55,821 nucleotides of DNA from NCBI GenBank assembly GCA_020524245.1, contig JAIVLN010000013.1:1-55821 (forward strand). Reading direction: 5' to 3'. The DNA comes from Rossellomorea aquimaris. GTDB taxonomy: Bacteria > Bacillota > Bacilli > Bacillales > Fictibacillaceae. Positions 27,467 through 37,348 of this stretch are shown here, in pieces (position 1 is the stretch's first letter; the number at the start of each line of letters is the position of its first letter). The position numbers and the translations under genes are program-made. The notes under the pieces were generated by a model that did not search any database, was not told where the DNA came from, and saw only the letters and a program-made list of their open reading frames with translations.

Positions 27467-30400
27467 TCATGCTTGGACGGTTTCTTTTTTTGCATCCGGT
27501 ACTTTTTCGAGTACCTCTTCAATCGTCTTCAACAGCTTCTCATCCGTCATTCTCTTATGGTTCACGACGACCTTGATCTGTTCTTTCTCCATCCCAAGAT
27601 TCACGTGACGACCTATTTTATTGACGATATCAAAAAGCTTACTCCCATCAAGCTGCAGCGTCGTTTCTTTCGACAATAGAAGCTGTACCTGGTTGTTCTT
27701 CAACTGTTCGATCTTTTCGACTTTCTCTTGTTGTGCGTAGAGTTTGATTCTTGATACCGCAAACAGGTTCTCCACTTGCTCCGGATAATCACCGAAACGA
27801 TCGATCATTTCATCGTGAAGATCTAAGACATCCTCAAAGTTCTCGATTCCCTTGAAGCGTTTATACATGTCGATTTTCTGTTTTTCATCCGAAACGTAGG
27901 ATGATGGGATGTACGCATCAACATTAAGATCCAGCTCATATTCGAATTCTTTCTTCTTCGGTTTCTCGCCTTTTCGTTCTTCAATCGCTTCTTTCAACAT
28001 TTGAGAGTAAAGGTCGAACCCGACAGAATCAATGAATCCATGTTGTTGTGCGCCTAAAAGGTTACCCGCACCACGTATCGAAAGATCGCGCATCGCGATT
28101 TTGAAGCCAGAACCTAATTCCGTGAACTCTTTAATCGCTTGTAGACGTTTCTCCGCTACTTCAGTAAGTACCTTATCCCGCTGATACATGAAATAGGAAT
28201 AAGCCACTCGATTGGAGCGTCCAACTCGTCCGCGTAGCTGATACAACTGCGATAAGCCCATCTTGTCAGCATCATTGACAATCAACGTGTTCACGTTCGG
28301 AATGTCGACCCCTGTTTCAATGATCGTCGTACTGACGAGCACATCATAATTTCCATCCAAGAAGTCAATCATTACGGATTCCAGTTCATTTTCACGCATC
28401 TGACCGTGTGCGTAAGCAACGCGGGCATCTGGAACAAGCTGGGAAATCTGGTCAGCCATCCGTTCAATCGATTCCACCTTGTTATATAAAAAGTACACTT
28501 GACCGCCTCTCGAAAGTTCACGCTCGATCGCCTCTCGAATGATGCCTCCACTATATTCAACCACATACGTCTGGACCGGGAAGCGGTTTTCAGGAGGTGT
28601 TTCGATAACAGATAAATCACGAACGCCAAGCATCGACATATGCAAAGTACGTGGAATCGGTGTCGCCGTCAACGTGAGTACATCTACGTTCGTTTTCATC
28701 TGTTTGATTTTCTCTTTATGGGTTACACCGAATCGTTGCTCCTCATCAATGATCAGTAAGCCAAGATCTTTGAATTGGATATCTTTAGACAGAATACGAT
28801 GTGTTCCAACGACGATATCGACGGTTCCTGCTTTCAATCCTTTTAATGTTTCTGTTTGTTCCTTCCGTGTCCGGAAACGGCTTAAAGAGCGGATCGTAAT
28901 CGGAAACTCTGCAAAACGCTCCTGGAACGTTTCATAATGCTGTTGTGCAAGGATCGTCGTCGGCACGAGAAACGCTACTTGCTTTCCATCGTTAATCGCT
29001 TTGAAAGCAGCACGGATCGCGACTTCTGTTTTTCCATAACCGACATCTCCACAGAGTAAGCGGTCCATCGGACGTTCTTTTTCCATGTCATTTTTAATTT
29101 CATCTATGGCTCTTAACTGATCTTCGGTTTCTTGATATGGAAAGGCACTTTCGAAATCTTGTTGCAGACCACCATCTTCTGAGAAGGCATAGCCTTTCGA
29201 CGCTTCACGTTCTGCATAAAGCTTGATAAGATCATCGGCAATATCCTGGACAGACGATTGGACTTTGCTTTTGACTTTCTTCCATTCGCTGCCGCCAAGT
29301 TTATAGACCTTTGGCTCTTTCCCTTCCGATCCGACAAATTTCTGTACCTGGTCAATCTGTTCAACCGGGACATACAGCTTGTCATCTCCGGAATATTTAA
29401 GGTTGAGGTAATCTTTATGAACACCATTGATTTCAAGCGTTTCAATACCAAGATATTTACCGATTCCATGGTTGATATGGACGACGTAATCGCCGACTTT
29501 CAGTTCAGAATAACTTTTGATTCGTTCTGCATTTGAAACTTTCTGTGGTCTTCTCGGTTTTCTCGTTGATTTCTTCGTGAATACTTCATCTTCTGTCAGA
29601 ACGACCAATTTACGCATCGGCAGCTCAAATCCACCATTCAAGTCACCGATGATGATATGATTTTTACCCGGTGTTAGTGGCGTATTGCCGTCTACGAGTG
29701 CCGCTTCAATATCGTAATCTTCCATGACACGTTCAAGACGTTTCGCTCGCTCTTTGTTAGCAGCCAAAAAGACGACAGCATCTTTACTCTTATGCCATCT
29801 CTGCACTTCAGAAAGTAGGACATTCAATTGTCCATGGAAGTTTTGCATCGCTTTACAGCTCATATTAATGATGTTTTGAGGATTGGTATGCGGAACATGT
29901 CTTAAGAATAAAGAAAGATATAAAAACATGAGCTTCGGACGATTGACCAGATCCTCATATTGATGGGAAAGGCGTAATCCTGACAAAATCTCTCCCTGAT
30001 TCAATAAAGTCGTGTGCCATTCAGCCTCTTCCTTCTCCAAATTTGAAGAAGTCTCTTGGACACGACTGATTTCATCCATAATGACCAACGCTTCATCAGG
30101 GAGATAGTCTAGCAAACTAGCAGGCTGCTCATAGTAGCAGGAAATGTATTTGTACATTCCTTGGAAGGTTTGTTGGTGTTTCAACTGTTCCATTTCGTAC
30201 CCGATGTGTTCGTTGAGCTTCTCCTTTACACCCGCGTCTTTTATTTTTTGGAGTGATCTTGATAACTCAAGGTCAACTTTCGAAACAGCTCTTTCGTAGT
30301 ATTCCGGAAAAAGAATGATTTCTTCTGCTGGTCCAACCCGGATCTCTTGAAGTTGATTTTCAGATCTTTGGGTTTCGACGTCAAAATAACGGATGGAATC

Positions 30401-31006
30401 CACTTCAGTATCAAACAACTCGATGCGAAGAGGCTGTTCTTCGGTCAATGGAAAGATGTCGAGAATCCCCCCACGAATACTGAATTCTCCAGGACCGGTA
30501 ATCATATCGGAACGTTCATAACCCATGGCGATCAACTGGTTTTTCACTTCATCCAGTTCGATATCCGTACCTCGCTTGAACGTTACACGACTTGCGTTCC
30601 AAACATTTTTCGGAGGAATCATCCTTCTCAAACCTGCAATTGGAGTGATGATCACTCCACCACCAGACCTGTCTGTCAATCGGTTCAGGACATCAATCCG
30701 TTGAGATTTCAATTCTGGACTGGCAATGGCGATTTCCGCAGAAGTCAGCTCGTTTACAGGATACAGATGCACGGTTTCCTCTCCAAGAATCGCCACTAAA
30801 TCCTCATAAAGCTTTTGAGCTTGAAAAAGGTTATGGGTAACGACGAGCTGTGCACGATGATTCGATTGATATAAGCCTGCCATCAACAACGTTCGGGCAG
30901 AGTTCGATAAGCCAGAAACCAATTGCTCCCGCAGACCTTCCGAAATACCGGTAATGAGGGATTGGAAATCATCATTATCACAAAAATATTTCAATAAACC
31001 TTGCAT
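27467..31006 (-). CDS. mfd: transcription-repair coupling factor Mfd
   Basis: A 1179-aa ATP-driven translocase that removes stalled RNA polymerase and recruits UvrA. Domains in order: UvrB-homology region (about 1-340), RNA-polymerase-interaction CarD-like domain (about 480-560, VGDYVVHINHGIGKYLGIE), and a RecG-like translocase. The translocase has GDVGYGKTEVA Walker A, DEEQ box, TATPIPRTL and QLRGRVGRSNR; a C-terminal TRCF domain follows. ATG 31006 follows AAGGAG by 9 nt and gives the usual length. In B. subtilis it likewise lies between fin and spoVT. Confidence 0.97.
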   Translation of the reverse strand: MQGLLKYFCDNDDFQSLITGISEGLREQLVSGLSNSARTLLMAGLYQSNHRAQLVVTHNLFQAQKLYEDLVAILGEETVHLYPVNELTSAEIAIASPELKSQRIDVLNRLTDRSGGGVIITPIAGLRRMIPPKNVWNASRVTFKRGTDIELDEVKNQLIAMGYERSDMITGPGEFSIRGGILDIFPLTEEQPLRIELFDTEVDSIRYFDVETQRSENQLQEIRVGPAEEIILFPEYYERAVSKVDLELSRSLQKIKDAGVKEKLNEHIGYEMEQLKHQQTFQGMYKYISCYYEQPASLLDYLPDEALVIMDEISRVQETSSNLEKEEAEWHTTLLNQGEILSGLRLSHQYEDLVNRPKLMFLYLSLFLRHVPHTNPQNIINMSCKAMQNFHGQLNVLLSEVQRWHKSKDAVVFLAANKERAKRLERVMEDYDIEAALVDGNTPLTPGKNHIIIGDLNGGFELPMRKLVVLTEDEVFTKKSTRKPRRPQKVSNAERIKSYSELKVGDYVVHINHGIGKYLGIETLEINGVHKDYLNLKYSGDDKLYVPVEQIDQVQKFVGSEGKEPKVYKLGGSEWKKVKSKVQSSVQDIADDLIKLYAEREASKGYAFSEDGGLQQDFESAFPYQETEDQLRAIDEIKNDMEKERPMDRLLCGDVGYGKTEVAIRAAFKAINDGKQVAFLVPTTILAQQHYETFQERFAEFPITIRSLSRFRTRKEQTETLKGLKAGTVDIVVGTHRILSKDIQFKDLGLLIIDEEQRFGVTHKEKIKQMKTNVDVLTLTATPIPRTLHMSMLGVRDLSVIETPPENRFPVQTYVVEYSGGIIREAIERELSRGGQVYFLYNKVESIERMADQISQLVPDARVAYAHGQMRENELESVMIDFLDGNYDVLVSTTIIETGVDIPNVNTLIVNDADKMGLSQLYQLRGRVGRSNRVAYSYFMYQRDKVLTEVAEKRLQAIKEFTELGSGFKIAMRDLSIRGAGNLLGAQQHGFIDSVGFDLYSQMLKEAIEERKGEKPKKKEFEYELDLNVDAYIPSSYVSDEKQKIDMYKRFKGIENFEDVLDLHDEMIDRFGDYPEQVENLFAVSRIKLYAQQEKVEKIEQLKNNQVQLLLSKETTLQLDGSKLFDIVNKIGRHVNLGMEKEQIKVVVNHKRMTDEKLLKTIEEVLEKVPDAKKETVQA

Positions 31007-31170
31007 TACTTTTATCTCCTTCCGAGTAGGATGGGAGTCCAAATTCCCCAAACTGTATCTTCTTGTTGTCTATAAATTTTTTAGTCCAATAAAAATAATA
31101 AAGACTTTTATGAACAGCCAGGTTCCTTCTTACACAGCAAAAAACGCCTTGGTGTGTGAACCAAAGCTGT

Positions 31171-31401
31171 TTACTGTATAAATGAATCCAGTGCATGAAA
31201 ATCTGGGTTCCTTCTAAGCATTTCATAACAGTCCTCACAAATGGATTTTACATACATATGTCCCTGATCATCGTAGGATAAGTATTCTTCCCTCTCTTGA
31301 TCGGTCAGTTGATTCAATCCTAAATCCGTTGAACCGACAGAATGCAGATCCAGCTTACCGATCTGGACATTACAATGCTTACATGAATAATAGACTGCCA
31401 T
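31171..31401 (-). CDS. fin: anti-sigma-F factor Fin
   Basis: A 76-aa protein with two zinc-binding pairs, CKHC (8-11) and CEDC (~55-58). In B. subtilis Fin (YabK) binds RNA polymerase-associated sigma-F and helps the change from sigma-F to sigma-G in the forespore. AGGAGG lies 6 nt before the ATG. A sigma-F/G-type promoter overlaps the end of pth. The 164-nt gap to mfd has no gene. Confidence 0.92.
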   Translation of the reverse strand: MAVYYSCKHCNVQIGKLDLHSVGSTDLGLNQLTDQEREEYLSYDDQGHMYVKSICEDCYEMLRRNPDFHALDSFIQ

Positions 31402-31432
31402 CTTCCGCCTCCTCAGTGACCTGATATACTCT

Positions 31433-31463
31433 CATTATGGTCGCTAAGAGGCGATTCTATTCA
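31433..31463 (-). promoter_or_regulatory. sigma-G/sigma-F-type promoter of fin
   Basis: Minus strand: -35 TGAATA (31458-31463), 18-bp spacer, -10 CATAATG (31433-31439). It fits TGMATA-18-CATACTA at five of seven -10 positions. The -35 lies inside the pth stop region. Confidence 0.65.
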
Positions 31464-32021
31464 CCCGTTGTATCGGTTCATCACTTGAGAAAATGGCTTT
31501 TGGATCCAACTTTCACACGCCTTGGCAGAACGATCCAGAGCTTCTGTGATTGCATCTCTTTGATCTGGACGGAATGTTTTCAAAACATAATCGGGTACTG
31601 CTTCCCCTGGCTCAGGTCTTCCGATTCCGATCCGAATCCTCTTAAAATCCTGATTCCCTAAATGCTGGATGATGGACTTCATCCCATTATGACCGCCAGC
31701 GCTTCCTTTTTCACGAAGACGCAGCTTTCCCGGTACTGTGTCGAGATCATCATAGATGACAAGAAGATCTTCTTGATCTACTTTATAATACTTCATCAGC
31801 GGAATGATGGAGTCTCCAGAACGATTCATATAGGTGAGAGGTTTTAATAAACATATTTTATGCCCATTCACTTCCCCTATGCCATACAACCCGTTGAACT
31901 TTTGCTTATTCAATGGAATAGACAGTGATTCAGACAATTGGTCAATCACTTTGAATCCGACGTTATGACGTGTTTCTTCGTATTTGTTTCCTGGATTACC
32001 TAGACCAGCGATTACCTTCAT
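31461..32021 (-). CDS. pth: peptidyl-tRNA hydrolase
   Basis: Recycles peptidyl-tRNA released from stalled ribosomes; known as spoVC in B. subtilis. The 186-aa protein starts KVIAGLGNPG, has catalytic His19 in ETRHNVGF, Asn in YMNRSG, and KGSAGGHNGMKSI. The start was moved to ATG 32021, which follows AAGGAAGG by 10 nt; the open frame extends 16 codons upstream without similarity. It is last in the glmU-prs-rplY-pth cluster. Confidence 0.96.
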   Translation of the reverse strand: MKVIAGLGNPGNKYEETRHNVGFKVIDQLSESLSIPLNKQKFNGLYGIGEVNGHKICLLKPLTYMNRSGDSIIPLMKYYKVDQEDLLVIYDDLDTVPGKLRLREKGSAGGHNGMKSIIQHLGNQDFKRIRIGIGRPEPGEAVPDYVLKTFRPDQRDAITEALDRSAKACESWIQKPFSQVMNRYNG

Positions 32022-32117
32022 GTCTTCATGACCTTCCTTTTCAAACAATTGCTTAATCTTATTCAACATATTGAATATAACTCCTCATATGAACTTTCTT
32101 ATTCTATTCCAGATTAA

Positions 32118-32150
32118 GTTGAAACCATCCTCCCGAAGGATGGTTTCAAC
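32118..32150. repeat. Perfect 13-bp inverted repeat between rplY and pth
   Basis: GTTGAAACCATCC and GGATGGTTTCAAC are exact complements around a 7-nt loop. No run of T follows on either strand (minus strand continues TTAATC). It lies about 97 nt upstream of pth and 110 nt after the rplY terminator. Confidence 0.65.
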
Positions 32151-32255
32151 TTTATTACAAATTGGAAAAGCTAAAGCACCTCTAGCGTTGATTTCTTCAA
32201 AATTCACTCGCTTTCCTCAAACCAACTGTCTATCAGATCTTTTCTATAAGACGTA

Positions 32256-32286
32256 GAAAAAGGCGCAACCAAAGCGGCTACGCCTT
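32256..32286 (-). terminator. Rho-independent terminator of rplY (ctc)
   Basis: Minus strand: AAGGCGTAGCC / GGTTGCGCCTT with G-U pairs, 5-nt loop, then TTTTT. It lies 27 nt after the rplY stop, so pth expression probably needs read-through or its own promoter. Confidence 0.88.
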
Positions 32287-32313
32287 TGTATGAATATGAA
32301 TATTTCGTCGATG

Positions 32314-32970
32314 TTAATCTTCTTTTTTCTCTTCTGCTTCGTCTTCACCATCATCAGTATCTTCTTTGTCATTGATGACTTCTGGTTCTTGATCTTCTTC
32401 ATCAACCATTTCTTCTTCTGGTTCTTCAGTCGGAGGTGCGATTGATACGACCACCTCTTCCGGATCCGTGATGATGTTGTACGAAGAGTTCTCGATGACA
32501 TCTGCAACTGTAAATGCGTCACTAATATTCAATTCCTCGATATTTACTTCGAGCTCACTTGGAATATCAGCTGGCAATGCTCTAACCGTAATGTCATGTA
32601 AGAAGTGCTGCACGACGCCGCCTTCTTTCGCTCCAGCAGGCTCGCCGACAAGACGAACAGGTACATCTGCATCTGTTTCTTCATTCAAATCAATTTCTCT
32701 GAAGTCGACATGAATCAGAAGATCTTTCAAATGATCAATCTGCAGATCTTGCACCATAGCAGAATGTTTTTTGTTGTCGATTTTCAAATTGATGACTGCA
32801 TTAATTCCGTTTTCACGGATCGATTTTACGAAGTTGACTCTGTTAAGATAGATCGGTTTACTATCACCGTTTCCATAGAAGACAGCTGGTACATTGCCTT
32901 CTTCACGTAACTTCCTTGTAGTAGAACGACTGAAATCATCTCTTACTTTCACATCTAAATCGATAGCCAT
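32314..32970 (-). CDS. rplY: ribosomal protein bL25 / general stress protein Ctc
   Basis: Binds 5S rRNA in the large subunit. The 218-aa protein has an L25 domain (about 1-93, with FSRSTTRKLREEGNVPAVFYG) and a TL5/CTC beta-barrel C-domain (about 100-182). A strongly acidic tail of Glu/Asp (183-218) is longer than in B. subtilis Ctc (204 aa). The start ATG 32970 has AGGAAGG about 9 nt upstream. It is called ctc in Bacillus, where sigma-B controls it; I see no clear sigma-B promoter. Confidence 0.95.
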   Translation of the reverse strand: MAIDLDVKVRDDFSRSTTRKLREEGNVPAVFYGNGDSKPIYLNRVNFVKSIRENGINAVINLKIDNKKHSAMVQDLQIDHLKDLLIHVDFREIDLNEETDADVPVRLVGEPAGAKEGGVVQHFLHDITVRALPADIPSELEVNIEELNISDAFTVADVIENSSYNIITDPEEVVVSIAPPTEEPEEEMVDEEDQEPEVINDKEDTDDGEDEAEEKKED

Positions 32971-33054
32971 AACGAAATCACCTTCCTGTGTCAGTTACTA
33001 TTTTAAAACTATACCCGAAAACAGATAGGTTCAAACATCAATCAGACAAAAAGA

Positions 33055-34005
33055 TTAATCGAACAGCTTACTTACAGACTGTTGCTCGTGTACTCGGATA
33101 ATCGCTTCCCCAAGAAGAGGTGCTACTGAAAGCTGTGTCAATTTATCAATGAATTTCTCTTCAGGAAGTGCGATCGTGTTCGTTACTACGAGCTCTTTAA
33201 TTTTTGAATTTTGGATACGTTCAATTGCAGGACCAGATAATACCGGGTGTGTACAGCAAGCATACACATCTGTCGCACCATTTTCAATCAAAGCATTCGC
33301 TGCCAAAGTGATCGTTCCTGCTGTATCGATGATATCATCAATCAAGATCGCCGTTTTCCCTTCGATATTACCAACGATATTCATGACTTCGGAAACGTTC
33401 GGGCGTGGGCGACGCTTATCAATAATCGCAATCGGTGCTTTCAAGCGGTCCGCCATTTTTCTAGCGCGAGTAACCCCGCCATGATCAGGGGAGACAATGA
33501 CGACATCTTCTAAGTTCTTACTTTCGAAGTAATTCGCCAATGTCGGTACACCGAGCAGTTGATCCACTGGAATATCGAAAAATCCTTGGATTTGTGGTGC
33601 GTGAAGGTCCATGGAAATGACGCGTGTTGCCCCTGCTGTTTCCAAAAGGTTTGCAACAAGCTTTGCCGTAATCGGCTCTCTTGAACGAGCTTTACGATCT
33701 TGTCTTGCGTATCCATAGTAAGGAATCACAACGTTGACTGTTTTAGCTGATGCACGCTTCAATGCATCAATCATGATCAATAGTTCCATCAAGTTTTCAT
33801 TTACTGGAGAAGAAGTCGATTGGATGACATACACTTCGCCACCACGAATGCTTTCTTCGATATTGATTTGGATTTCTCCGTCACTGAAACGTTGAACAGA
33901 ACATTTCCCCATGTGAACACCAATGTGTTCAGTAATCTCTTCAGCCAGGCCTTCGTTGGAATTTAAGGTGAATACTTTTAACTTTGAGTTCTCATACTTG
34001 GACAC
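33055..34005 (-). CDS. prs: ribose-phosphate pyrophosphokinase
   Basis: Makes PRPP for purine, pyrimidine, NAD and amino-acid synthesis. The 316-aa protein has the ATP region [15 protein letters not shown] (~100), PRPP-synthase signature [14 protein letters not shown] (~134-147), and ribose-5-phosphate loop [10 protein letters not shown]. It lies 5 nt after glmU, so both are co-transcribed. Users of PRPP (hpt, purR as sensor) are in the same window. Confidence 0.98.
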   Translation of the reverse strand: MSKYENSKLKVFTLNSNEGLAEEITEHIGVHMGKCSVQRFSDGEIQINIEESIRGGEVYVIQSTSSPVNENLMELLIMIDALKRASAKTVNVVIPYYGYARQDRKARSREPITAKLVANLLETAGATRVISMDLHAPQIQGFFDIPVDQLLGVPTLANYFESKNLEDVVIVSPDHGGVTRARKMADRLKAPIAIIDKRRPRPNVSEVMNIVGNIEGKTAILIDDIIDTAGTITLAANALIENGATDVYACCTHPVLSGPAIERIQNSKIKELVVTNTIALPEEKFIDKLTQLSVAPLLGEAIIRVHEQQSVSKLFD

Positions 34006-34010
34006 GCTTA

Positions 34011-35399
34011 TTACCCCCTGTGATTGTTTTGCTTTTCCTGTATTTTAGAAACGTAACCTTCTTTGTTCGTTTGGCGAGCTCTAGCGATGGACAAAGCTTC
34101 ACCGGGTACGTCTTCAGTGATCGTCGATCCTGCTGCAACATAAGCATTTTCTCCAACTGTGACGGGTGCAATCAAATTGGAATTACAGCCGATGAATGCG
34201 CCATCTTCCACTTTCGTCAGATGCTTGTTTTGACCGTCGTAGTTGACAGTGATCGATCCACAGCCGAGATTGACCTCTTTACCGATTTCAGCATCACCGA
34301 TGTAACTCAAGTGGGAAGCCTTGCTACCGTGGTCCATCTTGGACTTCTTCACTTCCACAAAATTCCCGATCTTTATCTCATTCCCCAACTGTGATTGTGG
34401 ACGGATATGAGCGAATGGTCCGATCGAAACTTTGTCCCCGACTTCGCTATCGTGTACGACAGATTGTTTGATCGTCGTTTCGTTGCCGATCTGACTGTCT
34501 TTAATTTCAGTATTCGGTCCGATGATACACTCTTCACCGATAACCGTAGTACCGGATAGTACGGTTCCAGGGTAGATGACCGTATCTGGTCCGATTTTCA
34601 CATCGGAAGTGATATACGTCTGTTGTGGATCAATGATCGTTACACCATTCTTCATATGTTTGGTGTTGATCCTCTTCTTCATCAAACGCTCCGCTTCCGA
34701 TAATGCAACTCTGTCATTTACTCCAATTGTTTCTTCAAATGCAGGGGTCTGGTAAGCAGCCACTGTTTCATTTTGCTCTTTCACGATTTCAATGACATCT
34801 GGCAAATAGTATTCACCTTGTACGTTATCATTAGTCACTTGTTTCAATGCTTCAAACAACGTCTTATTGTCAAAACAGTACGTTCCTGTGTTGATCTCTT
34901 GAACAGCTTGTTCATGAATGGTCGCGTCTTTATGCTCGACGATTTTCGATACAGTCCCGTCTTCTTTACGAATGACTCTTCCATATCCAAACGGGTCTTC
35001 TGCATGTGCTGTCAATAAAGTGACTTTTGCGTTTTCTTTTTCATGATGTTTCAAGAGTGCTTCCATCGTTTCAGCGGAAATCAATGGCGTATCACCACAG
35101 ACGACGAGTGTAGTACCTTCCAGGTCTCCTAACAAATCCTCTGTTTGCATGACGGCATGACCTGTACCAAGCTGCTCCTCTTGCAACACATAATTCACTT
35201 CAGCACCGAGCTGATCTTTCACCTTTTCAGCTCCATGACCAATGACCGTGACGATTTGATCGACCTGAACTTCTTTAATCTGGTCGACAACATGTTGAAC
35301 CATCGGTTTACCACCTACAGGGTGCAACACTTTATATAAACGAGATTTCATTCGGGTACCTTTTCCAGCTGCTAACACAACTGCATATCGTTTCGACAT
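34011..35399 (-). CDS. glmU: bifunctional N-acetylglucosamine-1-phosphate uridyltransferase / glucosamine-1-phosphate acetyltransferase
   Basis: Makes UDP-GlcNAc for peptidoglycan and teichoic acids. The 462-aa protein has a nucleotidyltransferase domain (1-230) starting [17 protein letters not shown] and a left-handed beta-helix acetyltransferase domain (about 250-450) with many hexapeptide repeats ([26 protein letters not shown]). GGAGG lies 6 nt before the ATG. It heads the glmU-prs-rplY-pth unit and has its own promoter. Confidence 0.97.
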   Translation of the reverse strand: MSKRYAVVLAAGKGTRMKSRLYKVLHPVGGKPMVQHVVDQIKEVQVDQIVTVIGHGAEKVKDQLGAEVNYVLQEEQLGTGHAVMQTEDLLGDLEGTTLVVCGDTPLISAETMEALLKHHEKENAKVTLLTAHAEDPFGYGRVIRKEDGTVSKIVEHKDATIHEQAVQEINTGTYCFDNKTLFEALKQVTNDNVQGEYYLPDVIEIVKEQNETVAAYQTPAFEETIGVNDRVALSEAERLMKKRINTKHMKNGVTIIDPQQTYITSDVKIGPDTVIYPGTVLSGTTVIGEECIIGPNTEIKDSQIGNETTIKQSVVHDSEVGDKVSIGPFAHIRPQSQLGNEIKIGNFVEVKKSKMDHGSKASHLSYIGDAEIGKEVNLGCGSITVNYDGQNKHLTKVEDGAFIGCNSNLIAPVTVGENAYVAAGSTITEDVPGEALSIARARQTNKEGYVSKIQEKQNNHRG

Positions 35400-35440
35400 A
35401 TATATCCTCCAATGCTCGTTGTTGACCTTTATCCATTATG

Positions 35441-35469
35441 AATATATCTTATAATCCTGTATGATTCAA
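35441..35469 (-). promoter_or_regulatory. sigma-A promoter of glmU
   Basis: Minus strand: -35 TTGAAT (35464-35469), 17-bp spacer, -10 TATATT (35441-35446), about 40 nt before the glmU start. Confidence 0.8.
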
Positions 35470-35564
35470 GGAAAGGCGCCATTTGTCGCTATTTTGAAAC
35501 ATTCTATGTAGAACGCGTTCAATCGATATCCTAAGGACTGATATCCATACTGTTCATGACACAA

Positions 35565-35598
35565 TAAAAAGAACCTAATCGAAGGTGATCAGGTTCTT
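35565..35598 (-). terminator. Rho-independent terminator of spoVG
   Basis: Minus strand: AAGAACCTGATC / GATTAGGTTCTT, 6-nt loop, then TTTTT; 15 nt past the stop codon. Confidence 0.9.
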
Positions 35599-35612
35599 AG
35601 TTGCGTAGATTA

Positions 35613-35903
35613 TTAGGATGCACCGGCTTCTTCAAGTGCGGACTCCAATTCCCCTACACGATGGTATTCGGTTAACACAGCTGTCTGGATCTTCTCACGA
35701 GTGTTTGATGTGATCGGATGTGCGATATCACGGAATTCACCATCTGGCGTCCGCTTGCTCGGCATTGCAACAAACATTCCATTGTTTCCGTCGATTACAC
35801 GGATATCATGAACTACGAATTCATGATCGATGGTAATTGAAGCAATTGCCTTCATACGCCCATCTGTGTTCACTCGTCGAAGTCTTACGTCAGTTACTTC
35901 CAT
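35613..35903 (-). CDS. spoVG: SpoVG, RNA/DNA-binding regulator
   Basis: A 96-aa protein with the highly conserved SpoVG core [20 protein letters not shown] and [21 protein letters not shown]. SpoVG influences septation and spore cortex formation in Bacillus and binds nucleic acids. ATG 35903 is preceded by AAAGGTGGTG (11 nt); an in-frame GTG four codons earlier is too close to that site. The strong sigma-H-type promoter and AT-rich box upstream resemble the classic B. subtilis spoVG region. Confidence 0.97.
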   Translation of the reverse strand: MEVTDVRLRRVNTDGRMKAIASITIDHEFVVHDIRVIDGNNGMFVAMPSKRTPDGEFRDIAHPITSNTREKIQTAVLTEYHRVGELESALEEAGAS

Positions 35904-35947
35904 TTTGTAAAACACACCACCTTTTTTATAAATACCAGCGTACTAAG

Positions 35948-36040
35948 AGGTTTCTACACACTTGTAACTTTTTCCTGCTCGGAATATAAAAAATAATTAA
36001 AAAATTAAATCAACTTAAAAAGAAAGTAAAAAAGCCAACC
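35948..36040 (-). promoter_or_regulatory. sigma-H-type spoVG promoter with upstream AT-box
   Basis: Minus strand: -35-like AGGAAAA (35970-35976) and -10-like GTAGAAAC (centred ~35950-35954) at about 13 bp spacing, compared with RnAGGAWWW...RnnGAAT for sigma-H. The last -10 base differs. Upstream, 35980-36040 is almost pure A/T, like the AT-box bound by AbrB in B. subtilis. Confidence 0.6.
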
Positions 36041-36069
36041 ACAGCATAAGTTGCTGTCGTTGGCTTTTA
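36028..36069 (-). terminator. Rho-independent terminator of purR-ridA
   Basis: Minus strand: AAAGCCAACGACAGCAA pairs with the facing TTGCTGTGGTTGGCTTT-type arm (15 or more pairs with G-U), then TTTTTT. It begins 4 nt after the ridA stop and abuts the spoVG AT-box. Confidence 0.92.
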
Positions 36070-36072
36070 TTC

Positions 36073-36447
36073 TTATTTCACTAGGGCAATAACTTCGATT
36101 TCAATTCGTACGTCTTTCGGAAGTTTGGAGACTTCTACACAAGAACGTGCAGGTTGATGATTCTCGAAATAACTCCCGTATATTTCATTAACGGTCGGAA
36201 AATCATCCATGTTCTTTAAGAAGACCGTAGTTTTGACGACTGTTTCGAGGGATGCTCCTGCCTCTTCCAACACAGCCTTCAAGTTAGAAAAGATCTGATG
36301 CGTTTGTGTTTCGACATCTTCCCCAGCTAATGCCCCATCCGGAGTAAGGGCAATCTGACCAGAACTATAAAACATGTTGTTTACAACGATGCCTTGGGAG
36401 TATGGTCCTATTGCTTCAGGTGCGTTTGTCGTATGAATCTTCTTCAT
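36073..36447 (-). CDS. ridA: 2-iminobutanoate/2-iminopropanoate deaminase RidA (YabJ)
   Basis: A 124-aa Rid/YjgF-family protein that hydrolyses reactive enamine/imine intermediates released by PLP enzymes. The pattern [23 protein letters not shown], the conserved Arg in [24 protein letters not shown] and the length are diagnostic. B. subtilis YabJ was also linked to purine repression. It overlaps purR by 4 nt, consistent with that link. Confidence 0.96.
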   Translation of the reverse strand: MKKIHTTNAPEAIGPYSQGIVVNNMFYSSGQIALTPDGALAGEDVETQTHQIFSNLKAVLEEAGASLETVVKTTVFLKNMDDFPTVNEIYGSYFENHQPARSCVEVSKLPKDVRIEIEVIALVK

Positions 36448-37280
36448 TCGCTTCCAACCTCCATCTGATCTAAGTAATTACCAGCTTCAACTTGGATCTT
36501 CTTCTCTCTCGTGTCAACATGCGAGAGACGCGCTACAGATATGTAGTCATCAACAAGTCTTTCTTGGACTTCCTCTGATTCGACAAGTACGCCGATCCCT
36601 ACCATTGTCGCCTCGAATTCTTGAAGTAGATCCGTCATACCTTTGATTGTGCCGCCGGCCTTCATGAAGTCATCGATGATCAAGACGTTGGAGCCTGATG
36701 GCAGGCTTCTTTTCGCCAACGCCATCGTTTGTATCCTTTTTGTCGAACCGGAAACGTAATTGATACTCATCGTTGAACCTTCAGTGACACGACTATTACT
36801 GCGGACAATCACAACCGGAACATTCAAATAGGACGCAACAGCGTATGCCAGTGGGATCCCTTTTGTTGCAACAGTCATCACAACATCAATCGAACGATCT
36901 GCAAACATTGATGCAAACATACGGCCTACCTTGTTGATGATCGATGGATTTCCGATGATGTCCGTCATATAAAGATATCCACCAGGAAGAACACGTTCTG
37001 AAGAACTTAATAGACCCTTCAATTCTTCAATTACTTCACGTGCTTCATCCTCTGAAACGCGCGGAATATACCGGACGCCTCCTGCTGCACCAGGTACAGT
37101 TACCAACCAGCCTACACCTTGTCCCTCAAAATTTTCTTTAATAATCAACAAATCTTCGCTTATGGAGGACTTTGCAGCTCCGTAACGATCACTGAAAAAA
37201 GAAAGAGAAATGAGTTCATGTGGATGCTGGAGGAGATACCGAGTCAAATCAACGAGCCTACTGCTTCGTTTTAATTTCAT
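36444..37280 (-). CDS. purR: purine operon repressor PurR
   Basis: A 278-aa repressor that senses PRPP; it binds PurBoxes of pur genes when PRPP is low. A winged-helix DNA-binding domain (about 1-70, [37 protein letters not shown]) is followed by a type I phosphoribosyltransferase fold with PRPP motif [13 protein letters not shown] (~200-212). ATG 37280 has GGAGG 8 nt upstream. It is coupled to ridA and lies downstream of ispE, as in B. subtilis. Confidence 0.96.
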   Translation of the reverse strand: MKLKRSSRLVDLTRYLLQHPHELISLSFFSDRYGAAKSSISEDLLIIKENFEGQGVGWLVTVPGAAGGVRYIPRVSEDEAREVIEELKGLLSSSERVLPGGYLYMTDIIGNPSIINKVGRMFASMFADRSIDVVMTVATKGIPLAYAVASYLNVPVVIVRSNSRVTEGSTMSINYVSGSTKRIQTMALAKRSLPSGSNVLIIDDFMKAGGTIKGMTDLLQEFEATMVGIGVLVESEEVQERLVDDYISVARLSHVDTREKKIQVEAGNYLDQMEVGSE

Positions 37281-37348
37281 GCTTGATTCCTCCAAAACCG
37301 AATATTTTAAGGTTAATATACCACTTTTGTACGGGTTTATTCAACCTG

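Noticed and set aside
32244-32522. Second frame over the rplY 3' end (92 codons)
   Set aside because: Out-of-frame reading of the acidic tail of rplY and its terminator; no independent signals.
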